6,818 nucleotides of DNA from Chloroflexi bacterium UBA5177 (GCA_002413265.1 DHWR01000187.1:1-6818), one strand, 5' to 3'; shown: positions 1 through 6,735, counted from the first letter of the stretch. Numbers and translations are program-made. The notes: generated by a model not told the origin, from the sequence alone.

Positions 1-497
1 CTGCTGCGGACGTACTCCATGGTTGCCGCTTCGCCGAAACGCTTCCCTTCGTCATAGCAGGCACGAATCCCCACCGGATTGACGTTTCCCCAATAAGACT
101 CGGATTGCGGGTGCACGAGAGGATCGCCGTAGATCTCTGAGGTTGACGAAAAGAGAAACTGCGCGCGGCATTGTTGGGCCAGAGCGAGCATGCGCATCGT
201 GCCGGAGCTGTTGACGAGCAGGGTTTCCAGGGGCCGGGAGAGGTACCCGGGGACCGACGCCGGACTCGCCAGGTGGTACACAAAGCGGACCGACAGCTCT
301 TCACACAGATCATCAGTCACGTCGCATTCGACGAACGTGAAGCCCGGCCGCTGAGCGAGATCCTGGGCATTTTGCACGCTGCCGGTCGACAAGTTGTCGA
401 GGCAGACGAGGCTCAACCCGCGATCGAGCAGGGAGGCGCAGAGGTGATAGCCGATGAAGCCGGCTCCGCCTGAAATCGCCGCATCCGCCTCGATCAA
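1..497 (-). CDS. UDP-glucuronate decarboxylase (UDP-xylose synthase) family SDR, 3' end cut by window edge
   Basis: Extended short-chain dehydrogenase/reductase, read here for 165 residues of a family that usually runs to about 310-320. Members oxidise UDP-glucuronate with NAD+, decarboxylate it and reduce the product to UDP-xylose, in the cytoplasm, for glycan or polysaccharide synthesis. Visible: the NAD-binding GGAGFIG at residues 10-16, the acidic end of strand 2 in CLDN (Asp34), YHLASPAS at 74-81, the STSE motif at 118-121, and the catalytic Tyr148/Lys152 in CYDEGKR. The stretch WGNVNPVG just before it is typical of the decarboxylase subgroup rather than of dTDP-glucose dehydratases. No ATG lies in frame between the upstream stop near 598 and the Rossmann motif. 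TTG at 497-495 is chosen because GGAGG sits five bases before it. The methyltransferase gene lies upstream on the same strand, 114 bases away. Family call is firm; exact substrate is inferred. Confidence 0.9.
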   Translation of the reverse strand, partial: MIEADAAISGGAGFIGYHLCASLLDRGLSLVCLDNLSTGSVQNAQDLAQRPGFTFVECDVTDDLCEELSVRFVYHLASPASVPGYLSRPLETLLVNSSGTMRMLALAQQCRAQFLFSSTSEIYGDPLVHPQSESYWGNVNPVGIRACYDEGKRFGEAATMEYVRS

Positions 498-500
498 GCT

Positions 501-507
501 CTCCTCC
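501..507 (-). promoter_or_regulatory. Ribosome binding site deciding a TTG start
   Basis: On the minus strand this reads GGAGGAG. Its GGAGG core ends five bases before the TTG at 497-495, which is what selects that codon as the start of the sugar-nucleotide decarboxylase gene. Confidence 0.6.
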
Positions 508-590
508 GTCCGCTCAAACCAAATGACGAAGCGCCGGCTGAGGATACTCTCTGCCTCTTCTGGACAATCGTACCGCAGTGAAGAAGGTGT

Positions 591-602
591 GACTAGCTAG
601 TC
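591..602. repeat. Perfect 12-base palindrome between two minus-strand genes
   Basis: The sequence GACTAGCTAGTC equals its own reverse complement. It lies 9 bases after the methyltransferase stop and 94 bases before the decarboxylase start. It could be an operator for a dimeric regulator or chance. There is no spacer for a loop and no T-run, so it is not a terminator. The rest of the 498-611 gap shows only weak promoter-like hexamers. Confidence 0.3.
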
Positions 603-611
603 CCCTTAGGG

Positions 612-1358
612 TCATCGTGAGGAGTCCTCCTTGAATCCCCCATATATCGCGTGCCCAGCCCGCATCCAGAAGACATTTGGCGTGCTGAACCCGGCGGCTT
701 CGAGCCATTCGATGTGCTCTTGAATCGTCGAAGGCATGTCAGCCGGATCGGGGTGTTCGTACCAATTCGAATGATCGTCGACGAACGCTTGATAAACCTC
801 GAGGGAACCCGTGAATGCCTCGGACTGTCTTCGCACTTCGTCGTTCCACTGTTTCGCCAGTATCCGTCGTTCTCTCTTGCTTCTGGGAGCTACCAGATCC
901 GCGATGATCACGGCGCCGGGTATGCCCAGACGTTGATACACATCGTGGTACAGGCGGTGCTTTGCAGGACCATCGAGATGGTGAACAGCCAGGCAGCTCA
1001 CAACGCATCTCAATTCGCTGGGGAGACCGCTGATCCAATCGGCATCCTCGAGGCGAAACTGCCGAAGTTCGACCCGCCCTGGAAAGCGGTCGAGCCGGCG
1101 CCCGCTCTCCTTCAACATGGCAGGCGAACCGTCCAGCGCGATCACTCGGGCCCTCTGGAACCGATTCAAAATCGCTTCGCTTAGCCAGCCGCTTCCCACA
1201 CCGAGCTCGACAACCTGAAACGGTTCGTCCGCCTCTGCCGGGATCAGATCGAGAATGACATCCCCAATCTCGCTCCGGGAGGGGGTATGGATCGCTCCGA
1301 CCTCAATGAAATGCTCGGAGTCGCTTTCGGTCCATGGCATGTCACGGAAGGAGCTCAT
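612..1358 (-). CDS. Class I SAM-dependent methyltransferase
   Basis: A 248-residue soluble protein with the Rossmann-like methyltransferase fold. Motif I is VVELGVGSG at residues 49-57 and binds SAM. The acidic residue of strand 2 is Asp76 in ALDGS, which would contact the ribose hydroxyls. LEDADW at 103-108 resembles the adenine-binding motif II region. CLAVHHL at 122-128 is the motif that follows strand 4, and GAVIIADL at 148-155 is strand 5. The C-terminal AGF...GHAIYGG-type end is common in this general family. The substrate cannot be read from sequence; small-molecule methylation is the usual role. The ATG at 1358 is preceded only by a weak GGGTGA ribosome site. The gene is divergent from the solute-binding protein operon and lies upstream of the UDP-glucuronate decarboxylase, possibly in one transcript. 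The long open frame on the opposite strand (651-1184) is a shadow. Confidence 0.87.
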   Translation of the reverse strand: MSSFRDMPWTESDSEHFIEVGAIHTPSRSEIGDVILDLIPAEADEPFQVVELGVGSGWLSEAILNRFQRARVIALDGSPAMLKESGRRLDRFPGRVELRQFRLEDADWISGLPSELRCVVSCLAVHHLDGPAKHRLYHDVYQRLGIPGAVIIADLVAPRSKRERRILAKQWNDEVRRQSEAFTGSLEVYQAFVDDHSNWYEHPDPADMPSTIQEHIEWLEAAGFSTPNVFWMRAGHAIYGGFKEDSSR

Positions 1359-1444
1359 CGTTTCACCCGTCTTCCGTCAGACTGCCGCATTCGGCCCAAG
1401 CGGGATCCAGCCTTGTGTGCCTTGCAAACTGTGAGCCATTTCAT

Positions 1445-1473
1445 TTGACGTTTGTGCGCTGTCCTGTTATGTT
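1445..1473 (+). promoter_or_regulatory. Sigma70-type promoter for the solute-binding protein operon
   Basis: A -35 box TTGACG (1445-1450) and a -10 box TATGTT (1468-1473) are separated by exactly 17 bases. Each differs from consensus at few positions. Transcription would begin near 1480, leaving a leader of about 40 bases before the TTG start at 1520. This placement puts the ATG at 1469 inside the -10 box and so argues against it as the start. The rest of the divergent gap (1359-1519) shows no clear promoter for the methyltransferase. Confidence 0.55.
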
Positions 1474-1506
1474 TCGCAGCGACCGGGAACGGCTGAATAG
1501 CACGAC

Positions 1507-1513
1507 GGAGGGG
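1507..1513 (+). promoter_or_regulatory. Strong ribosome binding site selecting TTG at 1520
   Basis: GGAGGGG lies six bases before the TTG at 1520-1522. The peptide that begins there opens directly into a hydrophobic signal segment. The earlier ATG codons at 1334 and 1469 have no comparable site. Confidence 0.65.
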
Positions 1514-1519
1514 AATGCG

Positions 1520-2563
1520 TTGCAACGTGAATATGGCCCCGTTAGCGTTTTATGCGCGCTTGCCATTATGGGGTCCGGCCTGCTCAGCGCAGCCCCTGTT
1601 CGTGCCGCGGCGCACCACGCGATCCCTGTTCGGTGCACCAAGCGCAACGTCGCGACGGGAACCGTGAGCTTCCCGTACTGGCGCTTCCCCGGCAATCTCA
1701 GTCCCTATCGTTACTCGGGCGAGGATTTCGTACTTCTCCCGGCAATGTTTGACGATCTTTTCGACTGGGACAAGAATGGGAAGCTGGTGCCGGTCATGGC
1801 CTCTCAGATCCCGACTCGCGCCAATGGAGGAGTGCGGGACGGGGGAAAAACCGTAATCATTCATCTTCGAGTCGGCCTTCGCTGGTCAAACGGCTCGCAG
1901 ATCACTTCGGCAAACATCAAATTTGGCTTGAAGGTGGACAAGCTGCCTGCCAGCGGGCCGAACTGCCTCGGGACCTGCAACGTCATTCATGGCGTTGACA
2001 CCCGAGGCCCGTACACTGCCGTTTTCCACCTGAACCGCCCCTTTGCGCCGTTCGCCGCCGAGGCGCTCCCGACTCTCTGGCCAACTTCGTGGCCCGGTGG
2101 GTGGAAACGCGGTGATGCTAAAGCTGCTGCTCGGAAGATCGGGCTGGATAAGAGTTTCAATTTCCTTAGTTCGCACTATCCCACGAACGGTCCATATCAA
2201 GTAGCCAAGGTCGTCAAGGGCAAGTACATCGAGCTGCGGCCCATGCGGTTCTACAGCACGTTGTCCTGCGGCGCCGCGATCGCTCATCTGGTCATGCGGT
2301 ACGTGCCGGATGAGACGAACGTCTACGGAACCCTGGTGACCGGCAAAACCGATTTCACCTATGCACCTCCAACCGATCTTGGACTGATCCAGCAACATCT
2401 CGGAAGTCTTCATCTCGACATTCAACCGGCGCTCCAGGTTCAAGTGAACAAGAACGCTGACTGGATTCCGCTGTACTATCACCCGTTCGTCGCGATTGAC
2501 AATGGTCGAATAGCGAACTTCTCCATCAGCTCGTCGACCATCGCCCAGTGGGGAGTTCAGTAG
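1520..2563 (+). CDS. Family 5 extracellular solute-binding protein (peptide/nickel ABC type), internally deleted
   Basis: A 347-residue relative of the periplasmic or surface binding proteins that deliver oligopeptides, nickel or other ligands to ABC importers. Residues about 7-29 form a hydrophobic signal segment with a possible AxA-like cleavage near Ala29. No lipobox cysteine is seen. The N-terminal lobe is recognisable: LVPVMASQIP and then GGKTVIIHLRVGLRWSNG with ITSANIKF after it, about residues 89-135, then NGPYQVAKV in the middle. The sequence then runs from GLIQQHLGS through IQPAL (to about residue 305) straight into NADWIPLYYHP (312-322), which belongs to the extreme C-terminus of the family. 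Usual length is 500-600 residues, so roughly 150-200 are missing without a frameshift. Ligand binding is probably lost or altered. It heads a three-gene operon, its stop overlaps the next gene, and no permease or ATPase gene is nearby. Confidence 0.8.
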   Translation: MQREYGPVSVLCALAIMGSGLLSAAPVRAAAHHAIPVRCTKRNVATGTVSFPYWRFPGNLSPYRYSGEDFVLLPAMFDDLFDWDKNGKLVPVMASQIPTRANGGVRDGGKTVIIHLRVGLRWSNGSQITSANIKFGLKVDKLPASGPNCLGTCNVIHGVDTRGPYTAVFHLNRPFAPFAAEALPTLWPTSWPGGWKRGDAKAAARKIGLDKSFNFLSSHYPTNGPYQVAKVVKGKYIELRPMRFYSTLSCGAAIAHLVMRYVPDETNVYGTLVTGKTDFTYAPPTDLGLIQQHLGSLHLDIQPALQVQVNKNADWIPLYYHPFVAIDNGRIANFSISSSTIAQWGVQ

Positions 2564-3636
2564 CCGTCGGTCGCAAGCAGTGGTGGGATCCTCGCCTCGT
2601 TGTGGTTACCACTGATCCCTTGAACGCGGAGACTCGTCTTGACCTGCATGACGGCATAGTTACTCCCAATCGGCTCTTTTTCATGCGCAATCGTTTCCGG
2701 ATTCCCGAAGTCGACTCGGATACCTGGCGTCTCACCCTTTCAGGCGAGGTTGCCAAAGAAATGTCCCTTAGCTACCTGGACCTCATGGCCATGCCCAGCA
2801 CATCCCTTCTCGTGACGACAGAATGCGCGGGTAACGGCCGGAAAGCCATGCAGCCGGCTCCGGAAGGGGAGCCATGGCAATACGGGGCTGTCAGCACCGC
2901 CGAATGGACCGGAGTGCCGCTCCATGCACTGCTCGATAAGGCTGGGGTCAGGCCGTCAGCAAGCGAGGTTGTTTTTGAGGGCCGGGATCGGGGCCCGGTC
3001 GGTGAGGCAGGGGAAGAGGTTCCATTTGCACGCTCGCTGCCCATAGACAAGGCGATGCACCGCGACACGCTGCTCGCCTATCGGATGAACGGTGAACCCC
3101 TACCCGTAGCGCATGGCTTCCCGGTGAGGCTCGTCGTGCCGGACTGGTACGGTATGGCTTCGGTCAAGTGGCTGTCCGAAATTCGTGTCGCCGCCGAAAG
3201 CTTCCGCGGCTTCTTTCAAGTAGAGCGCTATGTCATGATCGGCGACAGCTTCGATCCTCCTGTTCAGCTTACGGATGCAGCAGTGCGATCCGTTATCGTA
3301 TCTCCAGGCCGTCACCAGCGGCTCCAGACTGGATCTCACGTCATTCGCGGGTTCGCCTGGTCGGGAAACGGTCTGCTGCAAGTGGAGGTGAGCGCCGATG
3401 GCGGAGATACGTGGCGGCAGGCTGAATGGACTAGCCCTCGGCAAGCGCACGCCTGGAGATCCTGGCAATGCACCTGGGAGCTACGTGCGTGCGGTTCCAC
3501 AGAGCTTCAGAGTCGTGCGACAGACACCCAAGGCACTGTGCAGCCGCGGGAGTCCACCTGGAACCAGCTTGGCTACGCCTGCAATGCCATACAGATGGTA
3601 CCGGTGATCGTCGACGAAGCGAGCACCACGTCTTGA
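2548..3636 (+). CDS. Sulfite oxidase-like molybdopterin-dependent oxidoreductase
   Basis: A 362-residue enzyme of the sulfite oxidase family, which oxidises sulfite to sulfate or reduces related S- or N-oxides at a molybdenum cofactor. The Mo/molybdopterin domain spans residues about 25-215. TTECAGNGR at 90-98 carries the molybdenum-ligating Cys93, and HGFPVRLVVPDWYGMASVKW at 189-208 is the conserved cofactor and substrate segment. The C-terminal Mo-co dimerisation domain follows: GFAWSG at 268-273, VSADGGDTWR at 281-290, RATDTQG at 323-329 and WNQLGY at 338-343. There is no haem domain and no twin-arginine or other signal peptide, so it should be cytoplasmic. RNRF at 47-50 replaces the RNHF seen in many relatives. 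GTG at 2548 is the first possible start after an in-frame stop at 2497 and overlaps the previous gene by 16 bases without a clear ribosome site, suggesting coupled translation. GTG at 2602 is a less likely alternative. Physiological substrate unknown. Confidence 0.9.
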   Translation: MGSSVAVGRKQWWDPRLVVVTTDPLNAETRLDLHDGIVTPNRLFFMRNRFRIPEVDSDTWRLTLSGEVAKEMSLSYLDLMAMPSTSLLVTTECAGNGRKAMQPAPEGEPWQYGAVSTAEWTGVPLHALLDKAGVRPSASEVVFEGRDRGPVGEAGEEVPFARSLPIDKAMHRDTLLAYRMNGEPLPVAHGFPVRLVVPDWYGMASVKWLSEIRVAAESFRGFFQVERYVMIGDSFDPPVQLTDAAVRSVIVSPGRHQRLQTGSHVIRGFAWSGNGLLQVEVSADGGDTWRQAEWTSPRQAHAWRSWQCTWELRACGSTELQSRATDTQGTVQPRESTWNQLGYACNAIQMVPVIVDEASTTS

Positions 3637-4694
3637 CCGAGCTCCTCGAGCGAGTCTCGTCGGAACAGGCGCCCTTCGTCGATGGGAACCGCGCCACGTT
3701 CGTTTATCGCGGCGACCAGCCACCGGTCGTCGTCGGAGACTTCAATAACTGGGGAGGTTGGGACGGCGAGCCGCTCGAGTTCGAGCCGGCTGGATCGGAC
3801 ACCTGGCTGGCATCCTTGACGCTGCCGGTTGACGCATATGTCGAATACCTCTTCCGGCAGGGAGACGGCATCTCGCTGGACCCATTCAATTCCCGAACTA
3901 TGCCCAATGGACTGGGAGGCAGGCACAACTATTTCCACATGCCTGCGTGGGAGGACACATGGCTAACGCGCAACGTCGCGCGCGTCCCGCACGGGAAGGT
4001 CACGCGATATGAGCTGTATAGCGACCATCTGATTGTTGGCGGTAAGCGGACGGTTCACCTCTACCATCCACCGAGCGACGAGGCTTGCCCACTTCTCATC
4101 GTTTTCGACGGTGACGACTATCTACGTCGTGCCCGGCTCCCGCAGATCCTTGACAATCTCATCCACGAGCGCCAGATCCGTCCACTCGCCGCTGCCTTTG
4201 TGAATCATGCGCGCCAGGCGCGGTTCGTGGAGTACTTGTGCAGCGACGCGCACCTGGCCTTTCTCGTTTCGCACGTTCTGCCTCTCGCAGCGGAACATCT
4301 GAATTTGGTCGACGTGGACGCCGAGCCAGGGATTCACGGTGTCTGCGGAGCATCGATGGGCGGACTGATGGCCCTCTACGGGGGTGTGCGCTTACCGGAG
4401 GTTTTTGGTCGGGTGCTTTCGCAGTCCGGAGCCTTCCTACCCGACCTGCCGGCCAAGCCCGCGCTCATTCGTGAGCTAATTGGCCGAGACGTGGGCAGAC
4501 CGGTATCCGTCTACCTGGACGTAGGAAGGTTCGAGCCCTTGCTGGACTCCAATCGCGAGATGCACCGACTACTGCGAGACAAGGGTTACCCCGTGACATA
4601 CCGGGAGCTCAATGCCGGTCACAACTACACGTCGTGGCGCAACGATCTCGGCGCCGGCCTCGTCGCGCTTTACGGCCAACCCGAGCACCCCTAG
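3633..4694 (+). CDS. Esterase of the Fes/enterochelin-esterase type with N-terminal E-set domain
   Basis: A 353-residue predicted serine hydrolase in two parts. Residues about 20-105 form an immunoglobulin-like E-set (CBM48-related) domain, recognised by VVVGDFNNW at 32-40 and ending in GGRHNYFHMP. Residues about 125-350 form an alpha/beta hydrolase of the putative-esterase family: LLIVFDGDDY near 154-163, the nucleophile elbow GASMGG with Ser241, a likely acid Asp296 in YLDVGRFE, and His330 in NAGHNY. Relatives hydrolyse siderophore, carbohydrate or other esters, and the substrate here is not evident. No signal peptide is seen, so a cytoplasmic site is likely. The open frame extends upstream to 3468, but that part lies inside the sulfite-oxidase gene and reads like shadow sequence. 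TTG at 3633 is preferred because it overlaps the preceding stop as TTGA, the classic coupled arrangement, although its ribosome site is weak. It ends the operon and converges on the LLM gene. Confidence 0.85.
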   Translation: MTELLERVSSEQAPFVDGNRATFVYRGDQPPVVVGDFNNWGGWDGEPLEFEPAGSDTWLASLTLPVDAYVEYLFRQGDGISLDPFNSRTMPNGLGGRHNYFHMPAWEDTWLTRNVARVPHGKVTRYELYSDHLIVGGKRTVHLYHPPSDEACPLLIVFDGDDYLRRARLPQILDNLIHERQIRPLAAAFVNHARQARFVEYLCSDAHLAFLVSHVLPLAAEHLNLVDVDAEPGIHGVCGASMGGLMALYGGVRLPEVFGRVLSQSGAFLPDLPAKPALIRELIGRDVGRPVSVYLDVGRFEPLLDSNREMHRLLRDKGYPVTYRELNAGHNYTSWRNDLGAGLVALYGQPEHP

Positions 4695-4701
4695 GGCACG
4701 G

Positions 4702-5565
4702 CTAGATCTCTACCTCGCTCTTGAAGACGCGAATTGCGTCTATGTGATCCTGAGGCGACGTAAGGCCGGCGTTCATGGTGTTCAGAGAGATGTGCGTGGC
4801 TCCGAGTGCCTTCCACTCGTTCGCCACGCGTTGGCACTCTTCAGGGCCGGAGGATAGTCGCATCTGGCCCTCGATTCCCACCGTAGACGGGTCTCGTCTT
4901 GCCCGCTCCAGCTCATGAGCCAGGACCCCGCGAATCTCTCGGACTCGGTCGTTTGGAGGCGAGGTGCAGATCCATCCGTTGCCAAGGCGGGCGATTCTCT
5001 GCATCGTCGCGTTCTGATATCCGCCAAACCAGACAGGAATGGGTCTCTGGACCGGCAGCGGCTTGATCCCTGCGGCATCCACGTGATGCCACCGGCCCGC
5101 GAACGTCACGCTCTGCTCCGTCCACAAGAGCTTTAGCAGCTCCACTTGCTCCGCGCTTCGCCGGCCTCGATCACTAAAATTCTCATTAAGTGCCTCGTAC
5201 TCAACCGGATTCCAACCGATGCCCACACCGAGCCTCAGCCTTCCATTGGTGAGCACATCTATCTCCGCCGCCTGCTTCGCCACAAGCACGGTCTGCCGCT
5301 GCGGAAGGATGAGTATGCCCGTCGTGAGCTCGAGGTGCGTGGTGAGGCCGGCGAGAAAACCGAAGAGTACAAAAACCTCGTGAAAGAGCGAGTTCACATC
5401 GTACGGCCCGTTCCAGTCGGGTCTAGTACTCCTGTCCGCACCAATCACGTGGTCGAATGCCAGCAGGTGCGTATATCCGAGCGCGTCGGCTGCCTGGGCA
5501 AACTCTCTGACGGCACCGGCGTCACTGGAGATCTCCGATTGCGGGAAAACGACCCCGAGTTTCAC
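4702..5565 (-). CDS. LLM-class (luciferase-like) F420-dependent oxidoreductase
   Basis: A 287-residue TIM-barrel protein of the bacterial luciferase-like superfamily. The first strand is KLGVVFPQ at residues 2-9. The segment ILILPQRQTVLVAKQAAEID (84-103) is followed by NGRLRLGVGIGWNPVEYEAL (107-126), the usual signature of the subgroup that uses coenzyme F420 rather than FMN. PIPVWFGG (175-182) and RIARLGNGW (190-198) are also typical. Such enzymes transfer hydride to or from small organic substrates in the cytoplasm; the substrate cannot be assigned. Length agrees with the family. The start is GTG at 5565-5563, with GAGGGG six bases upstream. Its stop lies 7 bases from the stop of the convergent esterase, leaving no room for a terminator between them. 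The opposite-strand open frame at 5146-5685 is a shadow. F420 use is inferred from family resemblance. Confidence 0.9.
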   Translation of the reverse strand: MKLGVVFPQSEISSDAGAVREFAQAADALGYTHLLAFDHVIGADRSTRPDWNGPYDVNSLFHEVFVLFGFLAGLTTHLELTTGILILPQRQTVLVAKQAAEIDVLTNGRLRLGVGIGWNPVEYEALNENFSDRGRRSAEQVELLKLLWTEQSVTFAGRWHHVDAAGIKPLPVQRPIPVWFGGYQNATMQRIARLGNGWICTSPPNDRVREIRGVLAHELERARRDPSTVGIEGQMRLSSGPEECQRVANEWKALGATHISLNTMNAGLTSPQDHIDAIRVFKSEVEI

Positions 5566-5571
5566 GCACCA

Positions 5572-5577
5572 CCCCTC
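5572..5577 (-). promoter_or_regulatory. Ribosome binding site for the GTG start of the LLM oxidoreductase
   Basis: GAGGGG on the minus strand, six bases before the GTG at 5565, supports this start over internal codons. Confidence 0.55.
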
Positions 5578-5585
5578 TTAACCAG

Positions 5586-5614
5586 GCTGTATGGCCGAGC
5601 ACTAAAACGCTCAA
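5586..5614 (-). promoter_or_regulatory. Weak candidate promoter for the LLM oxidoreductase
   Basis: On the minus strand TTGAGC (5614-5609) and TACAGC (5591-5586) are spaced by 17 bases. The -35 matches consensus at four positions; the -10 is poor. Transcription would start near 5579, giving a very short leader that still includes the ribosome site. The remainder of the 5566-5708 gap shows only a short inverted repeat at 5679-5701 without a T-run, so read-through from the radical SAM gene is also possible. Confidence 0.22.
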
Positions 5615-5708
5615 CCACCAGCGTGAAAGCCTCATCCCATCCTAGGACACTGCTTTGGACTGCTCCCTCTCGCTTGTTCGGTTAGCCGCGCCCATCAACC
5701 GGGGCTGC

Positions 5709-6608
5709 CTACCCGATAAGAGTCATCTGCAGGGGCGGGTGCTTCCGTTCGTACTTCGCGTGGGCGGGCTCGTCAATCATGCCGTGCTGCTCCTTCAGGT
5801 TCCTCACTCTGGCGGCAATCTTGTCCGAGTACGCCGACGGAGCAGAGTTACGACGGTACATTTCGGCATAACGGTCTTTCAGGTGCGGGAACTCCCTCTC
5901 GATAAAGGGCAGATAGTATTCACTTATGCCCGGCCCGAGTCGGAGCACGTTAGAAAAAACAAACTGCGCGCCGTGGTCGGCTGCCCCTTTGATGACTGCT
6001 TCGAGGTGCGCCTCGTCGTCTGTGAGACCTGGTAGCACGGGGCTAAGAAAAACGCCCGAGCGGATGCCGTGCTGCCGCAGCACCTGCATGGCCTCGAGGC
6101 GCTTGTGCGGCTTGGCCGTGGTGGGTTCAATAGCTCGCCACAGTGACTCATCCATCGTAGTGACCGTGAAATGAACTGTTACTTCGGCGTGTTTGGCCAG
6201 TTCGGAGAGCACGTCGACGTCCCTCAGCACCATTGGGGACTTGGTGGTAATGCTCACCGGATTGCGAAAATCTCGGAAGGCTTCGAGGATGCCGCGCGTA
6301 AGCTGATAGCGAGATTCCGCCTGTTGGTATGGATCCGTGGCGGTGCCGACTACCACGAGGTCTCGGCTCCAGGATCGTTTCGCGAGCTCGTGGCGCACCA
6401 CCTCGGGTCCATTGACCTTCGCAAAGATGACCTCTTGAAATTCCTCCGAGCCGTTCTTGCCGAGGTACTCATGGGTCGGACGCGCGTAACAGTAGACGCA
6501 AGCGTGCCGGCAACCGCGGTACGGGTTGATGCTCCAGTTGAAGGGCATGCCCTTGACGCGGTTTATCAGGCTTTTGCACTGCGTCTCGTGAACGGTAAAT
6601 TTCGGCAC
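5709..6608 (-). CDS. Radical SAM protein of the SplB-like / Rv2578c family
   Basis: A 299-residue radical SAM enzyme. Cys33, Cys37 and Cys40 in CRHACVYCYA give the CxxxCxxC motif that holds the [4Fe-4S] cluster used to cleave SAM. N-terminal NWSINPYRG, then GTATDPYQQAE (about 88-98), ITTKSP (119-124), VTTMDESLWRAIEP (148-161) and LPGLTDDE (192-199) match the family related to spore photoproduct lyase (COG1533), which includes mycobacterial Rv2578c and Pseudomonas PA0069. The biochemical role of this non-spore subgroup is not established; DNA-lesion repair should not be assumed. No signal peptide or membrane segment is seen. GTG at 6608-6606 is chosen because a strong GGAGG lies five bases upstream. 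An AT-rich CATAAT (6634-6629) further upstream could be a -10 box but has no good -35. The gene lies upstream of the LLM oxidoreductase on the same strand, 143 bases away, so cotranscription is uncertain. Confidence 0.9.
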   Translation of the reverse strand: MPKFTVHETQCKSLINRVKGMPFNWSINPYRGCRHACVYCYARPTHEYLGKNGSEEFQEVIFAKVNGPEVVRHELAKRSWSRDLVVVGTATDPYQQAESRYQLTRGILEAFRDFRNPVSITTKSPMVLRDVDVLSELAKHAEVTVHFTVTTMDESLWRAIEPTTAKPHKRLEAMQVLRQHGIRSGVFLSPVLPGLTDDEAHLEAVIKGAADHGAQFVFSNVLRLGPGISEYYLPFIEREFPHLKDRYAEMYRRNSAPSAYSDKIAARVRNLKEQHGMIDEPAHAKYERKHPPLQMTLIG

Positions 6609-6613
6609 GTCTA

Positions 6614-6618
6614 CCTCC
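6614..6618 (-). promoter_or_regulatory. Ribosome binding site for the radical SAM gene
   Basis: GGAGG on the minus strand, ending five bases before the GTG start at 6608. It fixes this non-ATG start. Confidence 0.6.
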
Positions 6619-6735
6619 GGCTCGCATTATTATGCCTCAAATTAGGACAAACGTGCTATGTAGTGCGGCCCGTTTGGAAACTGGAGTGCGTCTGACACGC
6701 AATGAGTCGATCCCGGGCCCGAGGCTCCAGGAGTG

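Noticed and set aside
651..1184. Open plus-strand frame of 177 codons
   Set aside because: It lies wholly opposite the methyltransferase, whose motifs are clear; its product has no recognisable domain.
1334..1519. N-terminal extension of the solute-binding protein from ATG 1334 or 1469
   Set aside because: It would overlap the divergent methyltransferase or begin inside the -10 box, and would place the signal peptide internally.
3468..3632. N-terminal extension of the esterase inside the sulfite-oxidase gene
   Set aside because: The translated stretch is rich in Arg, His and Cys like an out-of-frame reading, and the TTG at 3633 gives a normal stop-start overlap.
5146..5685. Open plus-strand frame of 179 codons
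   Set aside because: Mostly antisense to the LLM oxidoreductase; composition is that of a shadow frame.
5679..5701. Inverted repeat CGGTT/AACCG after the radical SAM gene as terminator
   Set aside because: Only a 5-bp stem with a 13-base loop and no following T-run on the minus strand.
5709..6608. Assignment as a true spore photoproduct lyase
   Set aside because: The protein matches the wider SplB-like family, but nothing in the window points to sporulation or to UV-lesion repair.
6171..6695. Open plus-strand frame of 174 codons
   Set aside because: Antisense to the radical SAM gene and its leader; no domain or plausible ribosome site.
6687..6701. Stem-loop TGCGT/ACGCA downstream of the edge gene as terminator
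   Set aside because: A 5-bp stem with no T-run; weak, and expected by chance in sequence of this composition.
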